Shown: positions 35,033-46,758 of the stretch, piece after piece
Layout: each line of letters opens with the position of its first letter
Numbering within the stretch: the stretch's first letter is position 1
Assembly (NCBI GenBank): GCA_947561395.2
Contig: OX387182.1
Span: 44,013,949-44,077,948, forward strand
DNA from: Buxus sempervirens
Lineage: Eukaryota > Streptophyta > Magnoliopsida > Buxales > Buxaceae
DNA: 64,000 nucleotides
Direction of reading: 5' to 3'
The notes under the pieces: generated by a model
What the model was told of the DNA's origin: nothing
Databases searched by the model: none
The model's input: the letters and a program-made list of their open reading frames with translations, nothing else
Translations under genes and position numbers: made by a program

Positions 35033-38007
35033 CTAATAAAAATTTCGTCCTCGAAATTTACCTTGGTTTTCATCAAATAGATAGGGGTAATTATCTCTCA
35101 TCTCTTTCTCTGTTTCCCAGGTTGCTTCTTCTTCTGAATGATGTTGCCATAGAACTTTCACCATAGGAATAGTTCTAGTCCGCAAACTATGCTCTTTCCA
35201 ATCCAGTATCTGAATGGGATACTTAATAAAAGTAGCATCTTCTCACACCTCGAATGGCTCGACAGCAATAACATGACTCGGGTCAGGTACATACTGACGC
35301 AACATGGATACATGGAATACGTTATGTACTCTAGCCAATTCTGGTGGTAGCTCAAGGCGATATGCTACTGGTCCAATCCTTTCTAGGATAGTAAATGGAC
35401 CAATGAACCTGGGTGATAATTTTCCCTTCTTGCTAAATCGCATTATACCTCTATAAGGTGACACCTATAACATAAAGAAATCATATAAATAAGGATAAAA
35501 GATCATCCACCATATAAAAATTATTAAAACTAAATCAGTTACCTTTAGGAAGACTTGAGTTCCAACATCGAACTCTAAATGCCTTCTTCTATTATCAGCA
35601 TAACTTTTCTGCCTACTTTGTGCAGCTTGAAGTCGTTGCCTGATTAACTTCACTTTCTCTGCACTATCTTTAATCACTTGTGGTCCAAGATATTGTCTCT
35701 CTCCCACTTCTCTCCAACATAGTGGGGATCTACAGACATCTCCATAGAGAGCTTCAAATGGGGCCATTTGGATGCTGGCTTGGTAGCTATTATTATAAGC
35801 AAACTCTACTAAGGCCAAATGTTCATTCCAGCTGCCCCCAAAATCCAAAACACAGCATCGAAGCATATCCTCTAGTGTCTGAATGGTTCTTTCAGACTGT
35901 CCATCCGTTTGAGGATGGAAGCTGGTGCTAAACTTAAGCTGTGTACCCAAAGCTTCCTGAAGCTTCATCCAGAATTGGGATGTGAATCGAGGATCCCGAT
36001 CAGATATAATTGATGCAGGGACACCATGTAGCCTAACTATCTCCCGAATATACAATTTTGCTAAAGAAGAAAGTGATTGTGTCGCTTGAATAGGTAGAAA
36101 ATGAGCTGACTTTGTTAATCGATCAACCACTACCCAAATAGCATCATGATGTCCACTAGTTCTAGGCAATCCCATCAGAAAATCCATTGTAAGGTGCTCC
36201 CACTTCCATTGTGGAACTGGAAGCGGTTGTAGCAATCCAGGTGTTTTGATATGCTGTGCTTTAACTTGTTGACATATTATGCACTTAGCAACATATTCCG
36301 CAATTTCCCGCTTCATTCCTGTCCACCAATACACTAACCTGAGATTATAGTACATTTTTGAACTTCCAGGATGGACTGCATACTTAGTCTTATGTCCTTC
36401 ATCTAAAATCAGTTGCTTAATTTCTTTATCCTTAGGCACGCATATACGACCCCTGAATCGAAGGATACTGTCTGACACTGAAAAATCCTTGGCTGCCACA
36501 TCTCTTGCATCTACTAATCTTCGAGTCTCTTGCAACTCGGGATCAGTTAACTGCCCTTGTCTAATTTTTTCCATCAAGTCAATTTTTAATTGGATCTGTG
36601 CTACCCTGATTCCCTTGCTGACTAAAGTAAATTCTGCTGGCCAGTCCCTAACTTCTGCAATTAATCTGCATTGATTAACCATAAAGGATGCCAATGAAGC
36701 AATAGACTTTTCTGTCGTTCCTTTACGACTCAAGGCATCAGCTACAATGTTCGCTTTTCCAGGATGGTAATGAATTGTACAATTAAAATCCTTCAAAAGA
36801 TCCATCCATCTCCTTTGTCTCATATTTAGATCCTTCTGTGAGAACAGATATCTAAGACTTTTGTGATCTGAATATATCTCAAATTGTGCCCCGTATAGAT
36901 AGTGTCGCCACAATTTCAGAGCGAAAACGATGGCTGCCAATTCGAGGTCATGAGTAGGGTAGTTGCGTTCATGCGGTCGTAGCAACCTAGAAGCATAAGC
37001 CACTACCCTATCGGACTGCATCAAAACACATCCAAGTCCGATATGAGATGCATCGCAATATACTACAAAGCCCTCATTGACTGTAGGAATTATAAGAACT
37101 GGAGTTGTAGTAAGACGATCCTTTAGTTTCTGAAAACTGATCTCACACTGCTCATCCCAAACAAATGACACTGCCTTCTTAGTCAAATTAGATAGCGGGG
37201 CTGCTATCTTCGAAAATCCTTCAATGAATCTACGATAATACCCCGCTAGACCTAGAAAACTGCGTACTTTAGTAATAGTTGTGGGCTGCGGCCATGTTGA
37301 TACTGCCTCAACCTTGGTTGGATCTACTGATACACCCTCTTCGGTAATCACGTGTCCCAAAAATGACACTTCTTTCAACCAGAATTTACATTTTTCAAAC
37401 TTTGCATACAATTGATGCTGCCTCAATGTATCTAAGACTGTCTTCAAATGACTTTCATGCTCTTCCCATGTCTTAGAATAGATAAGGATGTCATCTATAA
37501 ACACTACGACAAATCGATCCAGATAATCATGAAAAACACGATTCATTAAATCCATAAAAACTACGGGTGCATTTGTCAACCCAAAAGGCATAACCAGAAA
37601 TTCAAAGTGACTGTACTTTGTCCTGAAAGCCGTTTTCTCTATGTCTTCTTCAGCCACTCGCACTTGATGATAACCTGATCTCAGGTCTATCTTAGAAAAC
37701 CAAGCTGCTCCTTTCAATCTGTCAAACAAATCATCTATCCGAGGTAAAGGATATTTGTTCTTCACTGTCACTTGGTTTAGTTGTCGATAGTCAATGCACA
37801 TCCTCATCGACCCATCCTTCTTCTTCACGAAGAGTACTGGTGCTCCCCAAGGTGATACACTATGACGTATAAAACCTTTTGCTAACAAATCCTCTATCTG
37901 TACCCTCAATTCATCATACTCGGGTTGAGACATCCTATAAGGCTGCCTTGAAATTGGTTGTGCACTAGGAATTAATTTAATTTTGAATTCAACCGGTCTC
38001 TTAGGTG
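35033..38007 (-). pseudogene. Tekay1 pol: RT, RNase H, integrase, chromodomain-like end (5' truncated)
   Basis: From the deletion junction the frame reads [14 protein letters not shown], then RT ([28 protein letters not shown] active site), RNase H with its acidic residues ([39 protein letters not shown]), integrase zinc region (CIICQQ) and catalytic core ([25 protein letters not shown]). A 79-base intron (35543-35465) precedes [21 protein letters not shown] stop at 35243-35245 (probably Arg CGA to TGA) interrupts the last part, which then reads IPMVKVLWQHHSEEEATWE, chromodomain-like, to the stop at 35033. Gag and protease are deleted. Apart from this the catalytic residues are kept. Confidence 0.93.
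35465..35543 (-). other. Probable spliceosomal intron in integrase
   Basis: Sense strand: CTAAAG then GTAACTGAT... ends TATGTTATAG then GTGTCACC. Removing these 79 bases joins FLK to [10 protein letters not shown], the usual continuous integrase sequence of this lineage, in phase 0. The length is not a multiple of three, it contains a stop, and it is AT-rich. Confidence 0.85.
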
Positions 38008-38968
38008 GTAAACAATTGCTATAAAAATTCTGTTGGAAGGTACCACCTACCTCAAATGCTAAATCTGAACCAAGGTAAATGAAGAACTCTACTAAATCAG
38101 CATTCTAATAGTTGCAGCACTCCTGGACAGCAACTAAAATCCCCAAATGCAAAGCTTCACAACCCCAATGGCTCCATTCTCCTTCCTTAACCAGGATCCT
38201 TCAAAATCCCACCAATTCCTTGCACTTCCTCTTCAATTTAGCTTGATTTGAGCTGAAATTGTGATGAAGAAGAAGAGGAATCCTCCAGCCCTCTTTCCCC
38301 AATTCTATTGCATGGAGAGAACAAATGAAAATGACCCAAAGCCCCCCTTTTTATACTAAACCAAAGACCCATTGACCCATCCAACCCCCTTTTTTAAGTG
38401 AACCCCTTGGTTTACTTCCAATTGAACCATTCTCTCAATGTTTTTCTTTTAACCTTAAACAATTGCCATTTAAAATCTAATTAACCAAAGATTAACCCCA
38501 TTTCATTCCTCATTATTTTTTTTTTATACTAAACCATACACCTTTTTAACCCATCTTTTATGGTTTGTTTAAGTCAAACAAGTTTTATTACATAAGTAAT
38601 TAATCTCTCATTAACTCTTCTTTTATTAAGCCATAAATCTTACAATTTACATCCAAGTAATAATATAAATAAATTTTTTTTTATTATTAATTTTTTTTTT
38701 ACCACACTTGGTTCAACACTCATAGTGAGTGAACCAATATAATCCATGACTAATCTCACTTTCATTTCACCCTTAATATCAAATCAATTAAATATATTTT
38801 TCTTCACATAAACTCATAACCATACTATTATGAAACAAAAACATCCTTCCTAACAATTGAACTGCCTTACCTCCAAATGGCCTGACTTGACATACACTTT
38901 TCAATGGCCATCCTCTGCACATAAGAAAATTTAATATTAAAAACTATTTATAAGGTCAGGGTTTCACA
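38008..38968 (-). repeat. 5' LTR remnant of Tekay1
   Basis: 961 bases nearly identical to 34063-35022, representing the first third of the LTR in sense. The remaining two thirds are lost in the deletion. Confidence 0.95.
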
Positions 38969-39684
38969 ATTCAGATTCAGAGTATCAAGGTTTTTCTGAA
39001 TCAATAGGTGGGGAAGGATACCCAGCCCGAGGCATTTGCCTGCAAGGGTCTGAGCCAAGTACTAGACCCCTAGCGTACCATGGCAAGAAACCAATGGCGC
39101 TTGAAGAATCCAGAAACCTGGGGAGATGGGTTTACCCTGCTTTCCCCGGCAAGCCACGGGAGCATAGGGCTAATACCATCCCAAAAGTAAGTTTCTCGAT
39201 TGAAGAAGGGTGGCTGCTAGAGAGATCTAGGTTTTGGTTAAGAAGGACATTCACAGGGTGCAGACATTCAGTTCGGATCATCCATGCAGACTCCCTCGTG
39301 CATGTTACCCCATGCAGTTAAAAAATTCATTCACGGTGTAGTGAGGTGCTTGTATGTGCAGTGGGGTCAAGTGTTGTGTCTGCTCGGGTGATTCTTGGAT
39401 AATGGGCTGATTAAGGGTTCCTTAATGTCACTTTTATAGTGAGAATACAAAACAGTATGCAATACAATGTCTGGGTGGATCCCCAGGTAAGTGGAGGGTC
39501 ACAGGGAACCGCTTAAATTTCACTTTCCTTAGGCAATTATCTCGTCCTTGTGACAGGATCCCCAATATCACGTAATTGCATAAGTTCCATAAACTACTAA
39601 GGTTGGACAAGAAGTACTTCCTAATCTGCTTATATCCACCTAAGTTGACTCATTTGATAACCAGGGTCCGACTGGGTTGAGGGG
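38969..39684 (-). other. Leader of A2 element, no gene seen
   Basis: Sequence between the Tekay1 insertion and the A2 primer site. A frame at 39094-39321 has no family resemblance and is not called. Confidence 0.5.
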
Positions 39685-39702
39685 TCCCCAGTGGAGTTGC
39701 CA
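39685..39702 (-). other. Primer-binding site of A2 element
   Basis: Minus strand TGGCAACTCCACTGGGGA, identical to that of Tat#1, three bases from the LTR end. It fixes the sense direction of family-A-like LTRs. Confidence 0.85.
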
Positions 39703-40457
39703 AGCTGTGCGCACCTAAATCTAGATCGCACACGGGGCGCACGTGGTGTTCGTGCGTGCCTCGGGACTTTCGGAGTCACCACTGCCTGAGAGGTGCAGGC
39801 AGACACGGTGTTTGCCCTATCCGGGTCTAAGTCTGGTCTGCGGCTTTTCAGAGTTCTAGCTAAGTCCTCGGTTACGTCCAGGGAAGCCCTAAGACACCCC
39901 GGCCCGCCCCGTCGGTTTGACGGGTCCCTCGGGTATCCCTAGTTTTTGAGTCAAGTTCACCCTTCCTAGACCAGCATACTGTTTATTGGGTTTGGCGGGG
40001 CCCTCTGAAGGTGTGGGTCCCTTTTGCTTTGATTTTATCTTTTTATTTAGTGGAGTGGGTCGGACCCGGGTCCCGTTGGAAGACCCGTGGGTTGCCATGA
40101 TTGGGCCTGGGGCCCAGTTGTGTTATTGGGTGACCCATTTGGGTATTTATTAAATTAAACTATTTACACATGCAACGGGCTTAGTGGGCTTGGAATTGGC
40201 CCATGAGCCAAGGGTTAAAGGGCCTGGGCTTGTTTATGGAAAACATGCTTGGTATAGGCCGGTCAAAATGTGGGCCACTCAGGTGGGCCCAAAGGGGGTC
40301 TTGGTGGGCCCAGTAGGGTCCAAGGTTCACAAGTGGGCTCAAAACAGCCCAAAAATTCTTAAGGGTTGATTCAGACCGGTTCGGGTTGGATTTGGGTCCA
40401 CCCGGGTCGAAAAAATGGATTTTTAAGTTACTTTTATCGAGTGACCGTATTTAATTC

Positions 40458-40504
40458 ACGGTCTGGTCAGAACCGTAAATGTAATACGGTTCAGGCCAGA
40501 CCGT
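40458..40504 (-). promoter_or_regulatory. Nested inverted repeat in A2 LTR
   Basis: Outer arms ACGGTCTGG and CCAGACCGT, inner arms AACCGTA and TACGGTT. It lies in the LTR part where the other family-A LTRs have AACTCAG-loop hairpins, but with unrelated sequence. Confidence 0.65.
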
Positions 40505-41384
40505 AGATTAACTACGGGCACGCCTTGACCGCTCTGAGTATACAGGTTTTGCCCAATTTCGCCGTTTTGTTCCGACTTCGATTGGGATCACTCCGATTGC
40601 CTCCTTGGGGTGTTCGGATGCTCCCCAGAAATTTCCAGCTTCATTACAGAAGTTTACAAGCCATGCTTTTGGCTTCAAATGCACTTTTTATCTTCTTTCA
40701 TTGTCCTATGATGGAAGGAGCTCCCATGTCCTTGATATCAATCTTGAGTTGGTCCTTGGCATGCATGTTGGTAGGATTTCTTGAGAAATGAAGGAGAAGG
40801 ATGAGTTAAGGGTACATTTAGATTGTATGAAGGGGACAAACCCCCCTTTTATTTGTAAACGAAATCAACTAGTTGACACCATGTTAGTTTATGCATTCAT
40901 GTTTGGTTTAATAAGGCTACTCTCTCTTCTTTTCCTCCATAGAGATACCCATTTTCATGGGGTTCTCATGACATGCAACAAATAGATCCAACAAGTTAGT
41001 GGCAGTATAAGAAAACGAGAAGAATTAGAATGTAGTTAAAGAAATTCACATATATGATAAAAGAGAATTTATTAAAAGAGTTACCCCACTACTACCTCCT
41101 TAATTTGGTGAAGTTGTGATTCTCCGAGAATTTCGGCAGCGTTTCCGCGTCTCCTTTGGTTTTCTAAATTGGCTTTGAAAGGGTTTTGCTAGGTTTCTTA
41201 CATTCAAAGGGAGGAAAGGCAGAGTTTGGGCAAGGTTTGGGCTTACCAGGGGTATTTTGGGTATTCTGGTGTTTGGGTATTAAGAGAGACAGGGTTTGGG
41301 CAGAGTTTCGGCATGGAAATGCTGAAGAAGGAGAGGGAGAGGGCCTAAGAGTTTGGCTTGTTGAAATGAGGGGGGTGGCCTCTT

Positions 41385-41640
41385 TATTTATAGGCAAAAT
41401 TTTCGTGCCCGTATTTGAAGTACGGGCATGCCTTGCCAGTACTTCAAGTACAGGCGTGCCTTGCCCGTAATTCAAATACGGGCAAAAAATGTACATTTCC
41501 AAATCTCGCAAAATCGGCCGTACGGGACGCGTGTCCCGCCGTACAGCGACACGTGTCCCCTTCCAGAAGCTCGCCCGTATTTGAAATACGGGCATGCCTC
41601 GCCCGTACTTCAAATACGGGTCAGCACGTTTTTTAAATGC
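41385..41640 (-). promoter_or_regulatory. A2 LTR promoter with CCCGTATTT/AAATACGGG hairpins
   Basis: TATAAATA (complement of 41385-41392) with, directly upstream in sense, several inverted repeats of the CCCGTATTTGAAATACGGG class (41405-41640), plus GGGACGCGTGTCCC. The same layout as the Tat#1 LTR but with different stem sequences. Confidence 0.7.
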
Positions 41641-42501
41641 TGGATTTGAAACACTTTATTAAATTTGATTTATTTAAAGATTTTTATCCGATTTTTTGAT
41701 TATTATATTATAAAACGAGATTCTTTTATTAAAATATTACTAAAAATAAAGATATGATTTTATTTATTTATTTAATTCATTTATTCTGCTTTTTGCTGCT
41801 GTTTTGCCACATGGGCAGCTTTCTTGAAACTTGAACCGCCCATAACTTTTCCGTCTGATGTCCGATTTCAGCAAATTTGGTGTCGTTGGAATCGGCTCGG
41901 AACCCACTATCCACTGGGATCAAATTGGGCAATTGAATTGGGGTCGAGCAAAAAGTCAACTTTCGCTCTCCCAAAAGTTTGATTGACTCATAACTTCCTC
42001 ATCTGGACTCCGATTCTAGCAAACTCAGTTGCGTTAGAACCGTGTTGAAATGCTCTTTTCAATGAGAGGAAGTTTGATGGCCAATTTTCTTTGGATCAAA
42101 AAGTCAAATTTTGGCCCCCTCAGGGTTTGACTTTTTAATTAAAATTTCATTTTTTGCATTTTTTGGGGTGCAAAAATCAGGTGCTAACACTTGGGATGAA
42201 ATTTTTCCAAAAATTGTATATAGCCTAAGGTTGATGTAACCCATAGGATGAGTTTCCAACTCAATTTAATGGTCCTCCTACCCAAAGTCCAAGCAAGAGG
42301 CAACCAAGTGTATCAAGTCCAACAACGGGTGCATAACTTTGGAGGGTACAAGCACCCTCATGAATGTATGAATTGTAGCAAGAATAATGTCCAAGCCCAA
42401 TTTGGGGCAATTTTTAGAGGCCAAGTTAAGGTGAACATCAAGTGGGAATGAAAATAACCTAATCTGGTGAAAAAAATGAGTCAAAAAGGGCCATTTCGGC
42501 A

Positions 42502-42662
42502 TTAACCGGCAACTCAGGCCGGTTAAGAACAATTCCATTCATATCCGGTATAAATTGCCAGTTACAAAGGTATATGCGTGTGTCCGGTCATTATTGCCGG
42601 ATACAATAAGACATATCCTTATCCGGCACTTAATGCCGGATACATGCAGAAAATGTATAAAT
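42502..42662 (+). promoter_or_regulatory. Hairpin cluster and TATA box in Tat#2 leader
   Basis: Hairpins TTAACCGGC/GCCGGTTAA with loop AACTCAG (42502-42526) and TATCCGGCA/TGCCGGATA (42620-42642), two weaker ones between, then TATAAAT at 42656-42662. Tat#1 has the cluster but not the TATA box. Confidence 0.65.
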
Positions 42663-42919
42663 GGGTATTTTTCAGCCCGAATTTTCAGAATAAAATGCCT
42701 AAACACTGTGGATAATCCTTAGGCACCCCAAAGAGAATATAAAAATGTTTCAACAAAATAAAAAAAAAATATATTCTTTTAGGATTAAACCTAATTTTGA
42801 AACTCAAAGAGCAAGCTAAGGTGTCATATTTTTTGATATCATTTCAATTCAAACATGTGTCAATCAAGCTTTGGAACTTCAAAACAGAGAAAATTCAACA
42901 AATTGCAAAAAAAAAAAAA

Positions 42920-43710
42920 AAAAACCTTGGTTGGTTATTTTTATTAATCAAATAAAAAATTGTGGGACCTCTGGAAGCCCTAAAATATTCCATGAAACCC
43001 TTGGTTGGTTATTTTTATCAATCAAATCAAAAATTGTGGGACCTCTGGAAGCCCTAGAATATTCCAAGAAACCTTTGGTTGGTTATTTTTATCAATCAAT
43101 TTAAAACATTTGAATATTCAAAGAAACCTTTGGTTGGTTATTTTTATCAATCAAATCAAAACATTTGTGGGACACTTGAAGCCCTAGAATATTCCAAGAA
43201 ACCTTTGGTTGGTTATTTTTATCAATCAAATCAAAACATTTGTGGGACACTTGGAAGCCCTAGAATATTCCAAGAAACCTTTGGTTGGTTATTTTTATCA
43301 ATCAATTTAAAACATTTGAATATTCAAAGAAACCTTTGGTTGGTTATTTTTATCAATCAAATCAAAACATTTGTGGGACACTTGAAGCCCTAGAATATTC
43401 CAAGAAACCTTTGGTTGGTTATTTTTATCAATCAAATCAAAACATTTGTGGGACACTTGGAAGCCCTAGAATATTCCAAGAAACCTTTGGTTGGTTATTT
43501 TTATCAATCAAATCAAAACATTTATGGGACACTTGGAAGCCCTAGAATATTCCAAGAAACCTTTGGTTGGTTATTTTTATCAATCAAATCAAAAAATTGT
43601 GGGACCTTTGGAAGCCCTAAAATATTCCATAAAACCCTTGGTTGGTCTTTTTCGTACCAACAAAATCAAAAAATTTGTGGGACCTTTGGAAGCCCTAAAT
43701 ATTCCAACAC
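42920..43710 (+). repeat. Tandem array of about 11 units in Tat#2 leader
   Basis: Units read CCTTTGGTTGGTTATTTTTA, TCAATCAAATCAAAA, TTTGTGGGACACTTGG, AAGCCCTAGAATATTCC. Most are 75-76 bp; two are shortened to about 54 bp, giving a 206-bp higher-order repeat (43079 onward and 43285 onward). Frames are open across the array, but the frame changes with each unit, so these are not proteins. Confidence 0.93.
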
Positions 43711-43903
43711 ACAAAAAAATAAAAAAAATATAAAAAAAAAGCAAACAAAAAAATCTGGACTGGTGTTCACCTGACCTACTTGTCTACATCTATAGGGGTG
43801 TGACTCAAGATTAAATGGGAGCTGACATGTTTCTTTGCTTTTCTTTCCCTAGGTACACTTATTTGCAATCATTGCTCCCGTGACCAGATCCAAAGCCAGA
43901 GCC

Positions 43904-46081
43904 ATGAACACTGAAGAGAACCAAGCACAAGCTACTGTCCTCGTTCAAGACTTTGCTCAGCTGCAGGAGCAAGTGGTTGGTCTGGCCAAGATGCTGGGGG
44001 ATTTACTGGCCGCTCAGGCCCAAGCCCAAAATCAAGCATCGACTTCCCATCAGGCACCACCACCTCAGGCCTACATTCCGCCTCCGGTTCAACCCATGCC
44101 TGAGCCCATTTCTGAACCAGTCCCTGAACCCATTCTGATCAGGGAAAATACAGCAGAATCCGAGAAAGAACTGGAGAAGGAAAAAGCCAGGGAAGAAACT
44201 GAAAGGAAAATGTTACTTAGGATAGAGAGAATCCAGGAAGAACTGAAAGAGGTAAAAGGGGGAAACAGCTATGGAGGCACCACTTTTGATGAGCTCTGCA
44301 TGTACCCGGATGTATGTTTACCCTATGAGCCACTTGAAACTATATTGCGGGGCCCTATGCCAATTTGGCCGGGATGAAGGTATACTAATCCAACTCTTTT
44401 AGAGGAGTCTGACAAGGTCCGCCCTGAGGTGGTTTGCCACGGTGGACCATGGCAGGATCAGGAGATGGAAGGACCTGGCTGATGCGTTTTTGGACCAGTA
44501 CAAGTTTAACTCGGAGATCGTGCCAGACTGGTACGACATGATGAGCATGAGCAAAGGGAAAGATGAGCCTGTACGGCAGTATGCCAAGAGGTGGAGAGAG
44601 GCTGCCTCCCAGGTTAGGCAACCGGAAATGATCTCAACGTTCATGGGCACACTGGGGCAACCTTTCTACAACCATTTGGTGGGGCAGATCACCACCAATT
44701 TTGCATCCCTGGTACAGGTGGCAGACCGGTTCGAGGAAGGGGTCAGGTCAGGAAGGCTTATTGACTACTCTACTCTGACTGGGCAGTCTGATTCCTCTGC
44801 CTCCATGGCCCAGAAGAAGGGGGCTGGGTTCAAAAAGACCGGGGCCCGAAAAGAAGGAGAAGTGAACCTAGTCCAGGCTCCTCCAGTTAAGAAGCTGCTC
44901 CATGTGAATATCTCTGTACCCCAACAGGCCCAGCAGTCGTATCAGACCCCACTCAATGTCAACTTCTCCCCCTCCGTGCCTGCAAACCCAAGGAGGACTT
45001 TTTCCAAGGAAGAGAGGGAGGCCTGGTTGGCAGCAAGAAGGAACCGAGTCTTTACTCCCCTTCCCGTATCTCTTTCCCAACTACTGCCAACTCTGTTGAA
45101 AGGGGAATATGTGACTCTGAAAGAGCCCAGCCCAAATGCCACCAAGGGAAGGAATTTTGACCCAGCGGTCACCTGTGACTTCCACATGGGTGCACCGGGA
45201 CACTCTACAGATGCTTGCTGGGTGTTGAAGCACGCGGTCCAGGACTTGTTGGACCAGAAGGCCTTGGTGTTCAACACTGCTGCACCCGCCCCATCCGGGA
45301 ATGATATTGGGCAGAACCCTCTGCCTTACCACAATGGGGCAGGCCCATCCAACTCTATCACTGCCATATCCACCACAAGAAGGGCCTTTGACCCATCTCA
45401 GCTCATAGCTCCTGTAGGGACCACGGTCTAGGTCCGATTTTTCCAAGAAAAGGAAGAAGAGGAGATCAACATGGTCTCCCAGAACAATAATCCTGCTGCT
45501 GAGGACATAAGCTCCTCTTTAAACCAGGTCTCCTCTCTTATGGCCCAGATGAATACTGCAAGGCCTCCATTGGTCTTCAATTACAGTCCACCCATTTGTT
45601 CACCATCCAAGCCATCTATGGCTCCACTGGTCATCAACCTTGACCCTACCACTGCTTCCATCACTTCTTCTGTCCCCACAAAATCCAAGCTCCAGCCCTT
45701 GGTTGTAAATGTTCAGCCAGCCCACACTATCCCCAAACCGGCCCATACATCCCGGTCCAAACTCCAACCATTAGTGGTTAATATCCCTAAATTAGCTTAT
45801 TCTGAGGCCGCTGTACCATGGAATTACAGCAAGGGAATCCCAACTACGGTTCCAATGGTTAGGAACCAGAACCAGGAGGAGGTGAACCTCATGACAAGGT
45901 CGGGGAGATGTCCAGGGGGTGAGGAGAAAGAAAAGGAGACAAAGGCAGAGAAAGAGAAAAAAGAAAATGAAGAAAAAAGAAAACAGAAAGGAAAAACAAA
46001 ATTAGGAGAAGACACCCCCCAGGGTACAGAAAATGAGGCAGCAGACCTCATAAAAATCATTAAAAAAATGAATTCAATCTT
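43904..46081 (+). pseudogene. Tat#2 gag
   Basis: Starts MNTEENQAQATVLVQDFAQL. A deletion after YPDVCLP removes the stretch that reads FKCPDFDKYDGTGCP in Tat#1 and shifts the frame. The core resumes at WKDLADAFLDQYKFNSEIVP (from about 44465), then CDFHMGAPGHSTDAC and DPSQLIAPVGTTV. A stop at 45429 (Lys AAG to TAG by comparison with Tat#1) is followed by VRFFQEKEEEE and the Pro-rich and Glu/Lys-rich segments. A frame break near 46070 leads into the protease part. A splice-acceptor-like pyrimidine tract and AG precede the start. Confidence 0.88.
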
Positions 46082-46758
46082 GTGGATCAACTAAACAAGG
46101 TCCCGGCCCAGATTTCAATACTGGGCCTTTTGCTGAATTCGGAAAAGCATAGGGACGCATTGTTAAGGGTGCTACAGAGTGCACATGTATCCCAGACCAT
46201 TGATCCAGACCAGCTTGGTAAAATGGTTGGTCAAATCTTGTCACATAATGTGATAAGTTTCTCAGAGGGTGAGATCAGCCTAGGTGGGTGCTATCACGTT
46301 GGCCCTTTGCACATCACAGTGCTTTGTAAGGGCAGCATGATTGCACGGGTTTTGATTGACAACGGATCGGCATTAAATGTCTGCCCGTTAATCACTTTTG
46401 TCAAGCTGGGTCTGGACCAGTCGAAAATTAAACAGAATGGGCAGATAGTGAGGGCTTTTGATAGCTCCAAGACCCACTCCATAGGGGAGATTGAACTGCC
46501 GGTCACAATTGGGCCGAATATCTTCAACATCACATTTGAGGTGATGGATATACCGCAGCCTTCAATCTGCTCCTAGGGAGGCCGTGGATACATTCGGCTA
46601 GGGCAATACCATCCACGCTTCACCAGAGGGTGACATATGTAAGAGGGCAAAGGGTGATAACAGTCCTAGCCGAGAATTTAGTGCCTCCCATTGTGTCACC
46701 TGATGTACCTTTGATAAATGTAGACCTGACTGTCGACAAGATTGCATTCCACTAATTT
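46082..46758 (+). pseudogene. Tat#2 aspartic protease region
   Basis: The protease matures the polyprotein. DQLNKVPAQISILGLLLNSE leads to MIARVLIDNGSALNVCPL with the catalytic Asp codon at 46358-46360. A shift after IPQPSICS (46574) and two stops near 46754 break it. The shifted part reads GRPWIHSARAIPSTLHQRVT. Confidence 0.85.

Larger units (their letters stand above)
31840..38968 (-). mobile_element. Tekay1: Tekay/Del-like chromovirus with deleted 5' part
   Basis: Bounded by ATTCA on both sides (31835-31839, 38969-38973). On the minus strand it has a 5' LTR remnant (38968-38008), pol (38007-35033) and a full 3' LTR (35022-31840). The rest of the 5' LTR, primer site, gag and protease are missing at a single junction near 38008 that shares GTA with both sides. 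The two LTR copies differ at only about five bases plus two single-base indels over about 960 bp, so it is recent. It lies within the leader of the A2 element. Confidence 0.93.
39706..42189 (-). mobile_element. A2: 5' LTR of a further Tat-type element inserted in Tat#2 leader
   Basis: In sense it starts TGTTAGCACC (42189) and ends GGTGCGCACA (39706), next to the primer site. Its 3' part resembles the family-A LTRs (GTGCAGGCAGACAC, GACGGGTCCC, GGCCCA-rich text). It has a TATA box at 41392-41385. On its right, Tat#2 leader resumes (CTTGG at 42190-42194 is the candidate duplication). No gag or pol of this element is seen to the left, so it is truncated. Confidence 0.85.

Noticed and set aside
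39094..39321. 75-aa frame in the A2 leader
   Set aside because: No recognisable domain and located in an untranslated leader.
41164..41649. Frames with repeated short motifs in the A2 LTR
   Set aside because: They run through palindromic CCCGTATTTGAAATACGGG repeats next to the promoter; non-coding.
42871..43774. Several overlapping frames of 60-119 aa with MVIFINQ repeats
   Set aside because: The unit length is not a multiple of three, so frames rotate through the same repeat; they are artefacts of a tandem array.
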